Shown in pieces: positions 49,456-59,867 of a stretch of 64,000 nucleotides of DNA. Every line of letters starts with the position of its first letter. The stretch's first letter is position 1. Source of the stretch: Sciscionella marina DSM 45152 (GTDB lineage Bacteria; Actinomycetota; Actinomycetes; Mycobacteriales; Pseudonocardiaceae); the NCBI RefSeq assembly GCF_000379465.1, contig NZ_KB905465.1:203306-267305 (forward strand), given 5' to 3'. A program made the translations under genes and the position numbers. The notes under the pieces were generated by a model. The model did not search any database, was not told the origin of the DNA, and saw only the letters and a program-made list of their open reading frames with translations.

Positions 49456-52400
49456 TCAGCGGACCATGTTACGCACCTGCCGCGCGGCGACCGACAATGT
49501 GGCCAGATCATGGGAGCCGGACTCGGCGATCTCGGTGAGCGCACCACGCGCGCGGGCCAGCCGCGAGGAGTTGGAGCGCTCCCACTTGTCGATCTTGACC
49601 GCGGCCGCGTCACCCGGATCGGACTGGCGAAGCACGTCGAGGGTGATGCTGCGCAGCGAGCCGTACAGGTCGTCGCGCAGTGCCAGCCTGGCGAGGGCGT
49701 GCCAGCGGTCTCCGCGGTCGAGCTCGGAGACCGAGGTGAGCATCTCGTCCGCGGACAGGTGCTCGGAGAGCGCGAAGTAGAGCTCCGTGGTCTCCTCGAC
49801 GGGCCGCTCGGCGGCGAACCCGGCATCCTGCTCGGCGAGCTCGGACACCTCGATGACATCCAGGAGTCCGTAGCAGTTGAGCAGTCCGCCGATCGCGCTC
49901 GCGAACTCGGCGGGCACACCCGCTTCGGTCCAGCGCCGTGCCCGTCCCTCGGCGAGCTCGCGCTCCCCGCCGCGCAACAGTTCCATCGCACGGGGCAGCA
50001 GCGCGCCGACCGGTTCGGCGAACCGGCTGATCTCCGCGCCGACCGCGATCGGCTGCGGACGGTTGGACAGCAGCCAGCGGCAGGCCCGGTCGAGCAGCCT
50101 GCGGGTCTCCAGGATCAGCTCGTCCTGCACCGCACTGCTGACCACGTTGTCCAGCGCCTCGATCTTGCGCCACAACTCGGGGAGCCGGAAGATCCGGGTC
50201 ACCGCGGTGTAGGCGCGCACCGAATCGGTGGTGGTCGCGCTGATCTCCTCGGCGAGCCGGAATGCGAAGGACACGCCCGCCCCGTTGACGAGTTCGTTCA
50301 CCAGTGCGGTGGTGGTGATCTCGCGGTGCAGCGAGTGCCGGAAGATCGAGTCACCGAACCGCTCACGCAGCTTGCTCGGGAAGTACTCGGGCAACCGCGC
50401 GGCGAACACCTCGGCGTCCGGCAGGTCGGAGTCCAGTACTTGCTGTTTGAGCGTCAGCTTGACGTGCGCGACGAGGGTGGCCAGTTCCGGCGAGGTGAGA
50501 CCCTTGCCTTCCTTGTCCAGCTTGCGGAATTCGGCCTTGCTCGGCAGCGCCTCGATCTCCCGGTCCAGGCCGTGGTTCCGGACCAGATCGTTGACCAGGC
50601 GCGCGTGCACGGTGAGCATGTTCGCCGCGTGCGAGCGGGAAACCCCGAGCAATTCGTTCTGCGCGTAGTTCTCGCCGAGCACGAGTTCGCCGACCTCGTC
50701 GGTCATCTCGAGCAGCAGTTCGTCACGCGCGGCCGGATCCAGGGTCCCGTCCGCGACCAGCTGGTCGAGCAGCACCTTGATGTTGACCTCGTGGTCGGAG
50801 CAGCTGACTCCGGCCGAGTTGTCCAGCGCGTCGGTGTTGATCTTGCCGCCTGCCCTGGCGAACTCGATGCGCCCGCGCTGGGTGCATCCGAGGTTGCCGC
50901 CCTCGCCTACCACCTTGACCCGCAGCTCGCCGCCGTCGACCCGGATCGCGTCGTTGGCCTTGTCGCCCGCGTCCGCCTGGGTCTCGGTGGAGGCCTTCAC
51001 GTAGGTGCCGATCCCGCCGTTCCAGAGCAGATCGACCGGCGCGCGCAGGATCGCGGTCATCAGCTCGGCCGGGGAGAGCTCACCCGGTTCGAGCCCGAGC
51101 GCCGCGGCCGCCTGCGGGGAAACCGGGATCGACTTGGCGGTCCTCGGCCAGATCCCGCCGCCCTCGCTGATCAGTGAACGGTCGTAGTCGGCCCAGGAGG
51201 AGCGGGGCAGCTCGAACATCCGGCGCCGCTCGGCATACCCCGTGGCCGCGTCCGGCTCCGGGTCGATGAAGATGTGCCGATGATCGAACGCGGCGACCAG
51301 GCGGATGTGCTCCGAGCACAGCATGCCGTTGCCGAACACGTCCCCGGACATGTCGCCGACCCCGACCACGGTGAAGCTCTCCCGCTGGGTGTCCACGCCG
51401 AGCTCGCGGAAGTGCCGCTTGACGCTCTCCCACGCTCCCTTCGCGGTGATGCCCATGCCCTTGTGGTCGTAGCCGACCGAGCCACCGGAAGCGAACGCGT
51501 CACCGAGCCAGAAGCCGTAGGACTTGGAGACCTCGTTGGCGATATCGGAGAAGGTCGCCGTGCCCTTGTCCGCGGCGACCACGAGGTAACTGTCGTCGCC
51601 GTCGTAGCGCACGACGTCCTTGGCGGGCACGACCTCGCGGACACCGTCGACGGTGCGCAGGTTGTCGGTGAGGTCGAGCATCGCGGACACGAACATCCGG
51701 TAGCAGGTGACGCCCTCGCGCTGGGTGTTCTCCCGGTCGATGCCCGGGTCCCCGGTCGGTGCGGGCGCGCGCTTGAGCACGAACCCGCCCTTGGCGCCCA
51801 GCGGCACGATCACCGCGTTCTTGACCTGCTGCGCCTTGGCCAGCCCGAGAATCTCCGTGCGGAAGTCCTCCCTGCGGTCCGACCAGCGCAGGCCGCCGCG
51901 CGCGACCGGCCCGAAGCGCAGGTGCACACCCTCGAACCGGGGCGAGTACACGAAGATCTCGAACCGCGGCCTCGGCTCCGGCAGTTCGGGGATCCGCCTC
52001 GGGTCGAGCTTGACGGCGAGGTAGCCACGCGGATCACCGTTTTCGTCGCACACGTTGTAGCTGGTGCGCAGGGTGGCGGTGACGAGGTTGTGCAGGCTGC
52101 GCAGAATGCGGTCCTCGTCGAGGCTGGTGACCTCGTCGATGAGGGCGAGCACCTCGGTGGTCAGGTCCTCGGCGGTGCTTTCCCGCTCGCGTTCCGAACG
52201 GTTCGGATCGAACCGCGCCTCGAACAGCTGGATGAGCAGGGTCGCGATCCGGGTGTTGCGCAGTATCGCGGACTCGATGTAGTCCTGGCTGTACTGGATT
52301 CCCGCCTGGCGCAGGTATTTCACGTAGGCGCGCAGTACGGCGGCCTGTTCCCAGTCCACCCCCGCGCGCAGCACGAGCGAGTTCAGCCCGTCGACCTCGG

Positions 52401-54438
52401 CGTTGCCGGTCCACGCCGCCTCGAAGGCGCGCTCGAACCGGCCCCGGACCGCGGCGACATCCTCTTCGAGCCGGTCCAGTACCCCCGGCGGAACGTGCAG
52501 CCCGAAGTCGTAGATCCAGCAGCCGACCCCGTCCTCGCGGAACACCTGGTACGGCCGCTCGTCGACCACCTCGACGCCCATCCGCTGCAGCACCGGGAGC
52601 ACCTGGGTCAGCGTGATGCGCTCACCGACGTGGTAGATCTTGAACCGTCGCTGCCCCGCGTCCGCATCGAGCGGCACATAGAAGGACATCTCCAGGGTGT
52701 GCGAGAAGTCCTTTGTGGACAGATTGTTCAGCCGGTGCAGGTCGTTCAGGCCGATCTCGGCGCCGAAGTCCTCCTTGTACGCGGCGGGGAACGAGTTCGC
52801 CAGCCGCGTCACCTGCTCGGTGAGGGTGCCGTTGGTCAGTTCCACCCCGTTGCCCTCACCGGACTGCTCGGCGAGCACGGCGTCGGTCATCAGGTCGTCC
52901 CAGGTCCGCGTCGCGTCGATCAGCTTCTGCTGCAGCGCGGCGACATCCACCTCGGGATGCTCGGCCGAGGGATCGGTGTTGATCATGTAGTGCACGCGGG
53001 CCAGTTCGGACTCGCCGATGCTCACCCCGTACTCCAGCTGTTCCCCGCCCAGTTCGGATTCCAGCACTTCCTGGATCGTGCGCCGCCCGCGCGTGGTGTA
53101 CCGGTCCCTCGGCAGGTACACCAGACAGGAGTAGAAACGCCGGTACGGATCCCTGCGCAGGAACAGTCGCAGCATGCGCCGGTCGGCGAGGGCGAGCACC
53201 CCGGTGACGATGCCGTAGAGCTCGTCCTCGCTGGTGGACATGAGCTCCGAACGCGGATAGGTCTGCATCGTGTCGAGCATCCGCTGCCCGGAATAGGAGT
53301 TCAGCGGGAATCCGGCGCGCCGGATGATGTTGCGCACCTTCCGCTCGATCACCGGAATGTCGAGCACATCCTCGTGCAGCGCGTTCCCGGTGAGCAGGCC
53401 GAGGAACCGGTGCTCCCCGTCGACCTCTCCGTTCTCGTCGAAGGTCTTGAGCCCCACGTAGTACGGGAACACGTTGCGCCGCACGCTCGCTCGCGCGCTC
53501 GCCTGGGTGAGCACGAGCAGTTCCGGGGCCAGCGCGGTGTCCGGACCGGAGAGCAGTTTGCGCGAGGAAAGGGAATCGGCGCGCAGCACGCCGAGACCGG
53601 TGGACAGCATCGCGCGCTGCCCCGGCTCGCCCTCGTCCTCGGTGACCAGTTCGTAGCGCCGGTAGCCGAGGAACACGAAGTGCCGTTCGATCAGCCAGCG
53701 CAGGAAGTTCGCCCCGTCGGCGACCTCCTCGGACTCCAGCCGCGGCGGATCGGTGTCGAGTTCCTCGGCGAGTTCGAGCGCTTTCTGCTTCATGCGCGCG
53801 GAATCCTCGACCACCTCGCGCACATCCCCGAGCACCGCGACGAGCCGGTTCTCCACTTCACGGGCCCGCTCGTGATCGGTGATCAGGTCGACTTCGAGAT
53901 GCATCCAGGACTCCGCGGTCGCCCCCTCGGGCACCTCGTCCGGGTCCACATCGGCGAGCACCTCGACGAGATTGCCCGCCACATCACGGCGCACCACGAC
54001 GATGGGGTGCACGATCCGCTGCACCGAGGCGTCCGCCCGGCTCAGCTCCGCGGCGACCGAGTCGACGAGGTACGGCATGTCATCGGTGACAACCTGTACG
54101 ACCGTGGTCGCGGAACGCCAGCCGTCCTCGGCACGGGTGGGATTGAGGATGCGCACCACCGGCCTGCCCGGCGCGCGATGCTCGGCGAGCGCACGGGACG
54201 ACCGCACCGCGCCGACGAGATCCGCGGGGTCGTCACCGGCGAACTCCTCGACCGGCACATAACGGTAGTACAGCCGGATCAGCTCGCTGAGATCTTCGTC
54301 ACTCGCCGCGGCTTCGGCGATCAGCCGGTCCCGGAACCGTTCCGAGTCGGCGTCCACGACGTCGACTCCCCCTTGGCTCCGGCCGTTCCCTTGTCGTGTA
54401 GTTGAATCCGTCCCTGAATGCGTGGCCGCCATCTTCAC
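49456..54438 (-). CDS. gdh: NAD-specific glutamate dehydrogenase, 180-kDa class
   Basis: A 1660-residue L-GDH180 enzyme (mycobacterial Rv2476c is ~1620). The N-terminal half holds ACT-like regulatory segments (RPVVRILNPTRAEDGWRSAT, FVFLGYRRYELVTEDEG); the catalytic half has GGLRWSDRREDFRTEILGLA with Lys-rich VPLGAKGGFVLKR for substrate, GDMSGDVFGNGML for NAD and GNLGCTQRGRIEFA, NTDALDNSAGVSCSDHEVNI. It oxidises glutamate to 2-oxoglutarate with NAD and is inhibited by GarA in relatives. Starts at GTG 54438 or ATG 54432 are equivalent; GGAG precedes both. A hairpin lies ~20 nt upstream. The thioesterase follows closely. Confidence 0.96.
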   Translation of the reverse strand: MKMAATHSGTDSTTRQGNGRSQGGVDVVDADSERFRDRLIAEAAASDEDLSELIRLYYRYVPVEEFAGDDPADLVGAVRSSRALAEHRAPGRPVVRILNPTRAEDGWRSATTVVQVVTDDMPYLVDSVAAELSRADASVQRIVHPIVVVRRDVAGNLVEVLADVDPDEVPEGATAESWMHLEVDLITDHERAREVENRLVAVLGDVREVVEDSARMKQKALELAEELDTDPPRLESEEVADGANFLRWLIERHFVFLGYRRYELVTEDEGEPGQRAMLSTGLGVLRADSLSSRKLLSGPDTALAPELLVLTQASARASVRRNVFPYYVGLKTFDENGEVDGEHRFLGLLTGNALHEDVLDIPVIERKVRNIIRRAGFPLNSYSGQRMLDTMQTYPRSELMSTSEDELYGIVTGVLALADRRMLRLFLRRDPYRRFYSCLVYLPRDRYTTRGRRTIQEVLESELGGEQLEYGVSIGESELARVHYMINTDPSAEHPEVDVAALQQKLIDATRTWDDLMTDAVLAEQSGEGNGVELTNGTLTEQVTRLANSFPAAYKEDFGAEIGLNDLHRLNNLSTKDFSHTLEMSFYVPLDADAGQRRFKIYHVGERITLTQVLPVLQRMGVEVVDERPYQVFREDGVGCWIYDFGLHVPPGVLDRLEEDVAAVRGRFERAFEAAWTGNAEVDGLNSLVLRAGVDWEQAAVLRAYVKYLRQAGIQYSQDYIESAILRNTRIATLLIQLFEARFDPNRSERERESTAEDLTTEVLALIDEVTSLDEDRILRSLHNLVTATLRTSYNVCDENGDPRGYLAVKLDPRRIPELPEPRPRFEIFVYSPRFEGVHLRFGPVARGGLRWSDRREDFRTEILGLAKAQQVKNAVIVPLGAKGGFVLKRAPAPTGDPGIDRENTQREGVTCYRMFVSAMLDLTDNLRTVDGVREVVPAKDVVRYDGDDSYLVVAADKGTATFSDIANEVSKSYGFWLGDAFASGGSVGYDHKGMGITAKGAWESVKRHFRELGVDTQRESFTVVGVGDMSGDVFGNGMLCSEHIRLVAAFDHRHIFIDPEPDAATGYAERRRMFELPRSSWADYDRSLISEGGGIWPRTAKSIPVSPQAAAALGLEPGELSPAELMTAILRAPVDLLWNGGIGTYVKASTETQADAGDKANDAIRVDGGELRVKVVGEGGNLGCTQRGRIEFARAGGKINTDALDNSAGVSCSDHEVNIKVLLDQLVADGTLDPAARDELLLEMTDEVGELVLGENYAQNELLGVSRSHAANMLTVHARLVNDLVRNHGLDREIEALPSKAEFRKLDKEGKGLTSPELATLVAHVKLTLKQQVLDSDLPDAEVFAARLPEYFPSKLRERFGDSIFRHSLHREITTTALVNELVNGAGVSFAFRLAEEISATTTDSVRAYTAVTRIFRLPELWRKIEALDNVVSSAVQDELILETRRLLDRACRWLLSNRPQPIAVGAEISRFAEPVGALLPRAMELLRGGERELAEGRARRWTEAGVPAEFASAIGGLLNCYGLLDVIEVSELAEQDAGFAAERPVEETTELYFALSEHLSADEMLTSVSELDRGDRWHALARLALRDDLYGSLRSITLDVLRQSDPGDAAAVKIDKWERSNSSRLARARGALTEIAESGSHDLATLSVAARQVRNMVR

Positions 54439-54456
54439 CTATCTCCGCCTGAATCT

Positions 54457-54476
54457 CCGGCACGTCCATGTGCCGG
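54457..54476 (-). promoter_or_regulatory. Leader hairpin before gdh
   Basis: CCGGCAC (54457-54463) and GTGCCGG (54470-54476) form a perfect 7-bp stem with a 6-nt loop, ending 19 bp before the gdh start. It could tune initiation or mark a binding site; no U-tract follows. Confidence 0.4.
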
Positions 54477-54572
54477 GCCATAGCCACCATATGCCGGTAC
54501 ACCACCCTCGGACAGCCCGGGTGCCGGGCATGTGTCCTTGCTTTCCAGGGGGTTGTGCACTCGCCCGATGGG

Positions 54573-56738
54573 CTACTCGGATGATCCCGCCGAGTTCGGC
54601 CAGTCGGCCTGGAAGTAGTCGGCGTACCACGGCTCGTTCGCCGGTTTGCCGTGCTTGCTGCCACCCGAACCGTTGCCCGAGCGCCGGATGCCGAGCCCAT
54701 TGGCCTCGGGTTTGCGATGCCGCGCCGGCCGGTGCTCGTCCAGGCTTGCCAGCGTCGCGCTGAGGCCGAGGCCGGTGCCCGGATCGAGACTGGTGTCGGT
54801 ACCCGGATCGAAACTCGATGCCAGGTCTGAATCGAAACGGATCTCCGGATCGGCGTTGTCGTCCCGCGCTTGATCGGTACCGTTGCGCCCCTCGCCGGTG
54901 TCGTCCTCGGCACCCTGCTCCGGCTGATCGGCGTGATAGGCGTCCATCGCGTTGGCGAGCAGATCGGCGAATCCCAGGGAGTCGTCATGATCCGTACCGG
55001 CCGGGGTCGCCTCCGCCGCACTGCGCGGATCCGGGATCGGGCCCGAGTAGTCACCCGGTGTATCGGCGAGTTGCTGCGAGCCAGCCGTTTCCGGGAGGTC
55101 AGGGGCGAGCGGCGGCGCTTGTTCCGGTGTCCGCTGCCCCGGTGTCCGCTGCTCCGGGGGCACCGGCTCCGTCTCCTTTGGCTCCGTCTCCTCTGGAACT
55201 GCCTGCTCGGGTTTCGTCTGCTCGGGTTTCGTCTGCGCTGAAGCCGCCTGTTCTGGTGCCGCCCGCTCCGTGGGCATGGCTTCTTCGGCGACCACCGCTC
55301 CGTGCCGGGGTGCCGGGGCCCGTCGCCGTCCACCACTGCCCTCGGTGACCACGAACCCGGGAAGATGCGCGAGGCCAGGCCGGGCGTCCTCGGTCGCCGC
55401 GGCGCTCACGGATTCGTTCTCCTGCGCCTCCCCCGTCTGTTGACCATCAGGTTCCGGTGGCGCGAACGCCGCGATGTCCGGTCCGGATTCCGGCCCCTGC
55501 GCGCTGGAGGGCGCGATACCGCCGGCCTCGACCGCGAAGACGAGCAGTTCCTCGATCGCCGTGTCCAGGTCCGCGTGTCCGAGCTCCGCGTGGTCCGGAG
55601 CCACCGTGCCGGGCAGCGGGAACTCCTCGGTTCCGGGCTCGTACTCGGCATCGGCGAGGTGCAAGCGGTCTTCCTCGCGGGTGCTCGTCCCGGGGAAGGC
55701 GCGGGCGAGCTGGGCGCGGATCGTCTCCATCCGCCTGCGCTGCAGTGCCGAGGCGTGATCCGCGGTACGCACCGTCTTGGCGGCGCCCCGTGTTCCCGCC
55801 TGCTCCTGTAGGACGGCGAGTTCCCGCGCCGCGGCGGCGAGTACGTCGAACTCCTCGTGCCGCTGCGCGATGTGCACCGCCTCGGCGAGCAGGGTCGCCG
55901 GTTCGCGTGCCGGTTCCTCGGGCACCACGCCGGTGGCCAGGGCATGCGCGAGCCACGCGACCGGAGCGGCCGCCCTGACCCGGATCGGTTCGAAGACGCT
56001 CGCGGTGCCGATCCGCACGAGCTCGGCGCGTTCGGCAGCCGCCGCCGGCTCGGCGGCGAGAGCGAGCAACAGCTCCAGGCGCAGCAACGCCGGAAGCCCA
56101 CTGCCCGCGGCGACCGCAGCGGCGATCCCGTCGAGTAGCCGCAACCCGTCCCGCGCGAAACCGGCCGCGGCCACCGGATCCCCGCCGACCCGCAGCGAAC
56201 GCGCCGCCGCCGCGAGCACCTCGGCGCGGACGAGCACCGCGCTGTCGGTGTCCAGCCGGTCGTCCAGCACGCACAGCCGTTCGGCGTTCACCAGCACCGT
56301 GTACAGCTCATCGCGCCAGCGATACGGGGCGAGGGCGGCGGAGGCGACGCCGAGTGCCAGGCCGAGCGTGCCCGGAGACCGCCCCGCGAGCAGCATCGGG
56401 CGCACCACCGCGAGCACGGCTTTCGGTGCGCCGACAGCACGGGCGGCCCCGGCGAGCCGGACCCGCAACAGGGCACCGAGCTCGGGATCGTCCTCGGCCT
56501 CGACGAGCTCGATCGCGTCGAGTACCGCACGGACACCGCCGTGGTGCGGACCGTGCGCCGCGGCACCCATCCCCTCGGCGAGCACGGCCAGCCGCCGGTC
56601 ATCGGCATTCGCCGCCGCACCCCCGGCCAGGGCCCCGGCCAGTTCGGGCGCCCGCCAGAACTGGCCGCGCGCGGCGGCGAGCAGCTCGGCGGCGGGCCCG
56701 GACGCGAGCCCACCCTGTCCTCTGCGCTGCCCGACCAC
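54573..56738 (-). CDS. 721-aa helical-repeat protein with long disordered tail
   Basis: Residues 1-350 are Ala/Leu-rich helices in TPR-like pairs (for example AAELLAAARGQFWRAPELAG, AVLDAIELVEAEDDPELGAL, LYTVLVNAERLCVLDDRLDT, ATLLAEAVHIAQRHEEFDVL). Residues ~350-721 are low-complexity, rich in Pro, Glu, Gln and Ala with short KPEQT and PEQRTPGQRT repeats and an acidic stretch, ending EPWYADYFQADWPNSAG, which may be a conserved C-terminal motif. I recognise no family; a similarly placed protein between gdh and ettA is plausible in related genera but not in M. tuberculosis. GTG 56738 follows GGAG by 7 nt. Function unknown; it starts 13 bp after ettA and may share its transcript. Confidence 0.65.
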   Translation of the reverse strand: MVGQRRGQGGLASGPAAELLAAARGQFWRAPELAGALAGGAAANADDRRLAVLAEGMGAAAHGPHHGGVRAVLDAIELVEAEDDPELGALLRVRLAGAARAVGAPKAVLAVVRPMLLAGRSPGTLGLALGVASAALAPYRWRDELYTVLVNAERLCVLDDRLDTDSAVLVRAEVLAAAARSLRVGGDPVAAAGFARDGLRLLDGIAAAVAAGSGLPALLRLELLLALAAEPAAAAERAELVRIGTASVFEPIRVRAAAPVAWLAHALATGVVPEEPAREPATLLAEAVHIAQRHEEFDVLAAAARELAVLQEQAGTRGAAKTVRTADHASALQRRRMETIRAQLARAFPGTSTREEDRLHLADAEYEPGTEEFPLPGTVAPDHAELGHADLDTAIEELLVFAVEAGGIAPSSAQGPESGPDIAAFAPPEPDGQQTGEAQENESVSAAATEDARPGLAHLPGFVVTEGSGGRRRAPAPRHGAVVAEEAMPTERAAPEQAASAQTKPEQTKPEQAVPEETEPKETEPVPPEQRTPGQRTPEQAPPLAPDLPETAGSQQLADTPGDYSGPIPDPRSAAEATPAGTDHDDSLGFADLLANAMDAYHADQPEQGAEDDTGEGRNGTDQARDDNADPEIRFDSDLASSFDPGTDTSLDPGTGLGLSATLASLDEHRPARHRKPEANGLGIRRSGNGSGGSKHGKPANEPWYADYFQADWPNSAGSSE

Positions 56739-56751
56739 GACGGCGCTCCGA

Positions 56752-58428
<1,677 letters not shown>

Positions 58429-58617
58429 GGGCAGATCGTAACCCCTGCCCTATGAGCCGGGACCGATGCGCTCGCCGGTGCGGCTGCGACCGGCCACGAA
58501 CGAAACCGCACGGCCGAACACACATCGTGCCAGCGATCTCGCCCAGTGTTACCGCGCGTATCGTGCCCTCGGCCGCGGACAACACGGAAATCCCCCGACC
58601 GTGTCGGATTCAGCTCC

Positions 58618-59019
58618 TCATGCGGCCACCTCCGGTACCAACTCGACGGGTTCGAGCTCTTGGTTCGCCCGCCGGACCGAGACCGAACACCGCGCGATAT
58701 TCGGGCCGATCGCATAACCGGTCATCTCCGTGACCGTGCGCATGTTCCCCTCGTGCTCGAAACTCTTCGTGACGATCTTCCCGGTGACCAGGACGGGATC
58801 TCCGGTGCGCAAGGTCTCGCCGACCCGTTCGGCGAGTTTTCGCCAGCAGGTCACCGCGATGAACAACGTGTCCCCGTCCACCCATTGCCCGAGTTCCTTG
58901 TCGAACCGGCGTTCGGTGGAGGCCAACCGGAAATTGGCCACCGGGATCTGCTCGGCGGTTTTCCGCAATACCGGCTCGGTTGCCACATTGCCCACAACGG
59001 TCAGGACGGTCTGATTCAT
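58618..59019 (-). CDS. ssb: Single-stranded DNA-binding protein, paralogue (Rv2478c-like)
   Basis: A 133-residue OB-fold SSB: QTVLTVVGNVATEPVLRKTA, PVANFRLASTERRFDKELGQ, WVDGDTLFIAVTCWRKLAER and VLVTGKIVTKSFEHEGNMRT. It lacks the long Gly-rich linker and DDDIPF-type tip of the main SSB, as do the small secondary SSBs of actinobacteria, some of which act in sporulation or competence-like processes. ATG 59019 follows GAGGGGAAATC. DnaA-box-like sites lie upstream. The frame to 59130 is not supported. Confidence 0.87.
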   Translation of the reverse strand: MNQTVLTVVGNVATEPVLRKTAEQIPVANFRLASTERRFDKELGQWVDGDTLFIAVTCWRKLAERVGETLRTGDPVLVTGKIVTKSFEHEGNMRTVTEMTGYAIGPNIARCSVSVRRANQELEPVELVPEVAA

Positions 59020-59077
59020 GATTTCCCCTCGGCTCACGCACGAAAAACGGATAACCCGACGATGCCGTATTTCCCGC

Positions 59078-59130
59078 GCTGGACAACCGGGCGAACGAAA
59101 TCTGTGGACAACCCGGAAGGCTGTGTACAA
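59078..59130. promoter_or_regulatory. Cluster of DnaA-box-like sites
   Basis: TGTGGACAA (59103-59111, complement of the actinobacterial consensus TTGTCCACA), TGTGTACAA (59122-59130) and the weaker GCTGGACAA (59078-59086) lie in the gap between the SSB-like and response-regulator genes. The first two start 19 bp apart. Confidence 0.5.
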
Positions 59131-59189
59131 CTCGGCATACGCACGAGGGGCGACACCTCGGACACCGGCCGCTGGGAGAGGATGGGCAC

Positions 59190-59867
59190 ATGCGCGTGCT
59201 TGTGGTTGACGACGAAGCCGCGGTCCGGGAATCGATCGCGCGCGGTCTCCGCTTCGACGGTTACGAGGTCACGGTGGCGACCAATGGGCTCGCCGCCCTC
59301 GACTCGATGCACGCGAACCGCCCGGACGTCGTCGTGCTCGATGTGATGATGCCGGTGCTCGACGGACTCGAGACCTGCAGACGGCTGCGCGCGAACGGCA
59401 GCAGGACCCCGGTGCTGATGCTCACCGCGAAGCGCGCGGTCAACGACCGGGTCTCCGGGCTGGACGCGGGCGCGGACGACTATCTGGTGAAACCATTCGA
59501 CTGGGACGAACTGCTCGCCCGCCTGCGCGCGCTGCTGCGCAGGGCAGACGCGACGAACCAGCACACGCTGCGCTACGGCGAGCTGGTCATGGACCTGGCC
59601 GCGGGAATCGTCACGCGGGGACAGCGCACGATCGAGCTGACCAAGACCGAGGCCGGCCTGCTCGCCGCACTGCTGCGCGCGGGCGGCAAGGTGGTCACCC
59701 GCTCCGCCCTCTATATCGAGGTGTGGGGTTACGACTTCGGCAACCGCTCGAACAGCCTCGACGTGTACATCGGCTATCTGCGCCGCAAACTCGAAGCCGG
59801 CGGTGAACAGCGGATCGTGGAGACAATCCGAGGCGTCGGATACCTGCTCAAGGGCACAGCACCATGA
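59190..59867 (+). CDS. OmpR-family response regulator
   Basis: A 225-residue regulator: receiver domain with acidic pocket VVDDEAAVRES, phospho-acceptor Asp51 in VVLDVMMPVLDG, Lys in DDYLVKPFDWDE; and a C-terminal OmpR winged helix (RTIELTKTEAGLLAALLRAG, YDFGNRSNSLDVYIGYLRRK, RIVETIRGVGYLLK). It is close to the MprA/PrrA group. ATG 59190 follows GGGAGAGGA. The kinase gene starts within its stop (ATGA), so the pair is co-translated and forms one signalling system. Confidence 0.93.
   Translation: MRVLVVDDEAAVRESIARGLRFDGYEVTVATNGLAALDSMHANRPDVVVLDVMMPVLDGLETCRRLRANGSRTPVLMLTAKRAVNDRVSGLDAGADDYLVKPFDWDELLARLRALLRRADATNQHTLRYGELVMDLAAGIVTRGQRTIELTKTEAGLLAALLRAGGKVVTRSALYIEVWGYDFGNRSNSLDVYIGYLRRKLEAGGEQRIVETIRGVGYLLKGTAP

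Noticed and set aside
51274..54405. 1043-codon open frame on the plus strand
   Set aside because: It is the complementary-strand shadow of gdh, produced by high GC3; composition is Arg/His/Gly-rich with no domain.
54299..54487. Minus-strand frame (MARHMDVPEIQAEIGEDG) overlapping the gdh start
   Set aside because: It opens in the gdh leader and runs into gdh coding in another frame; likely chance.
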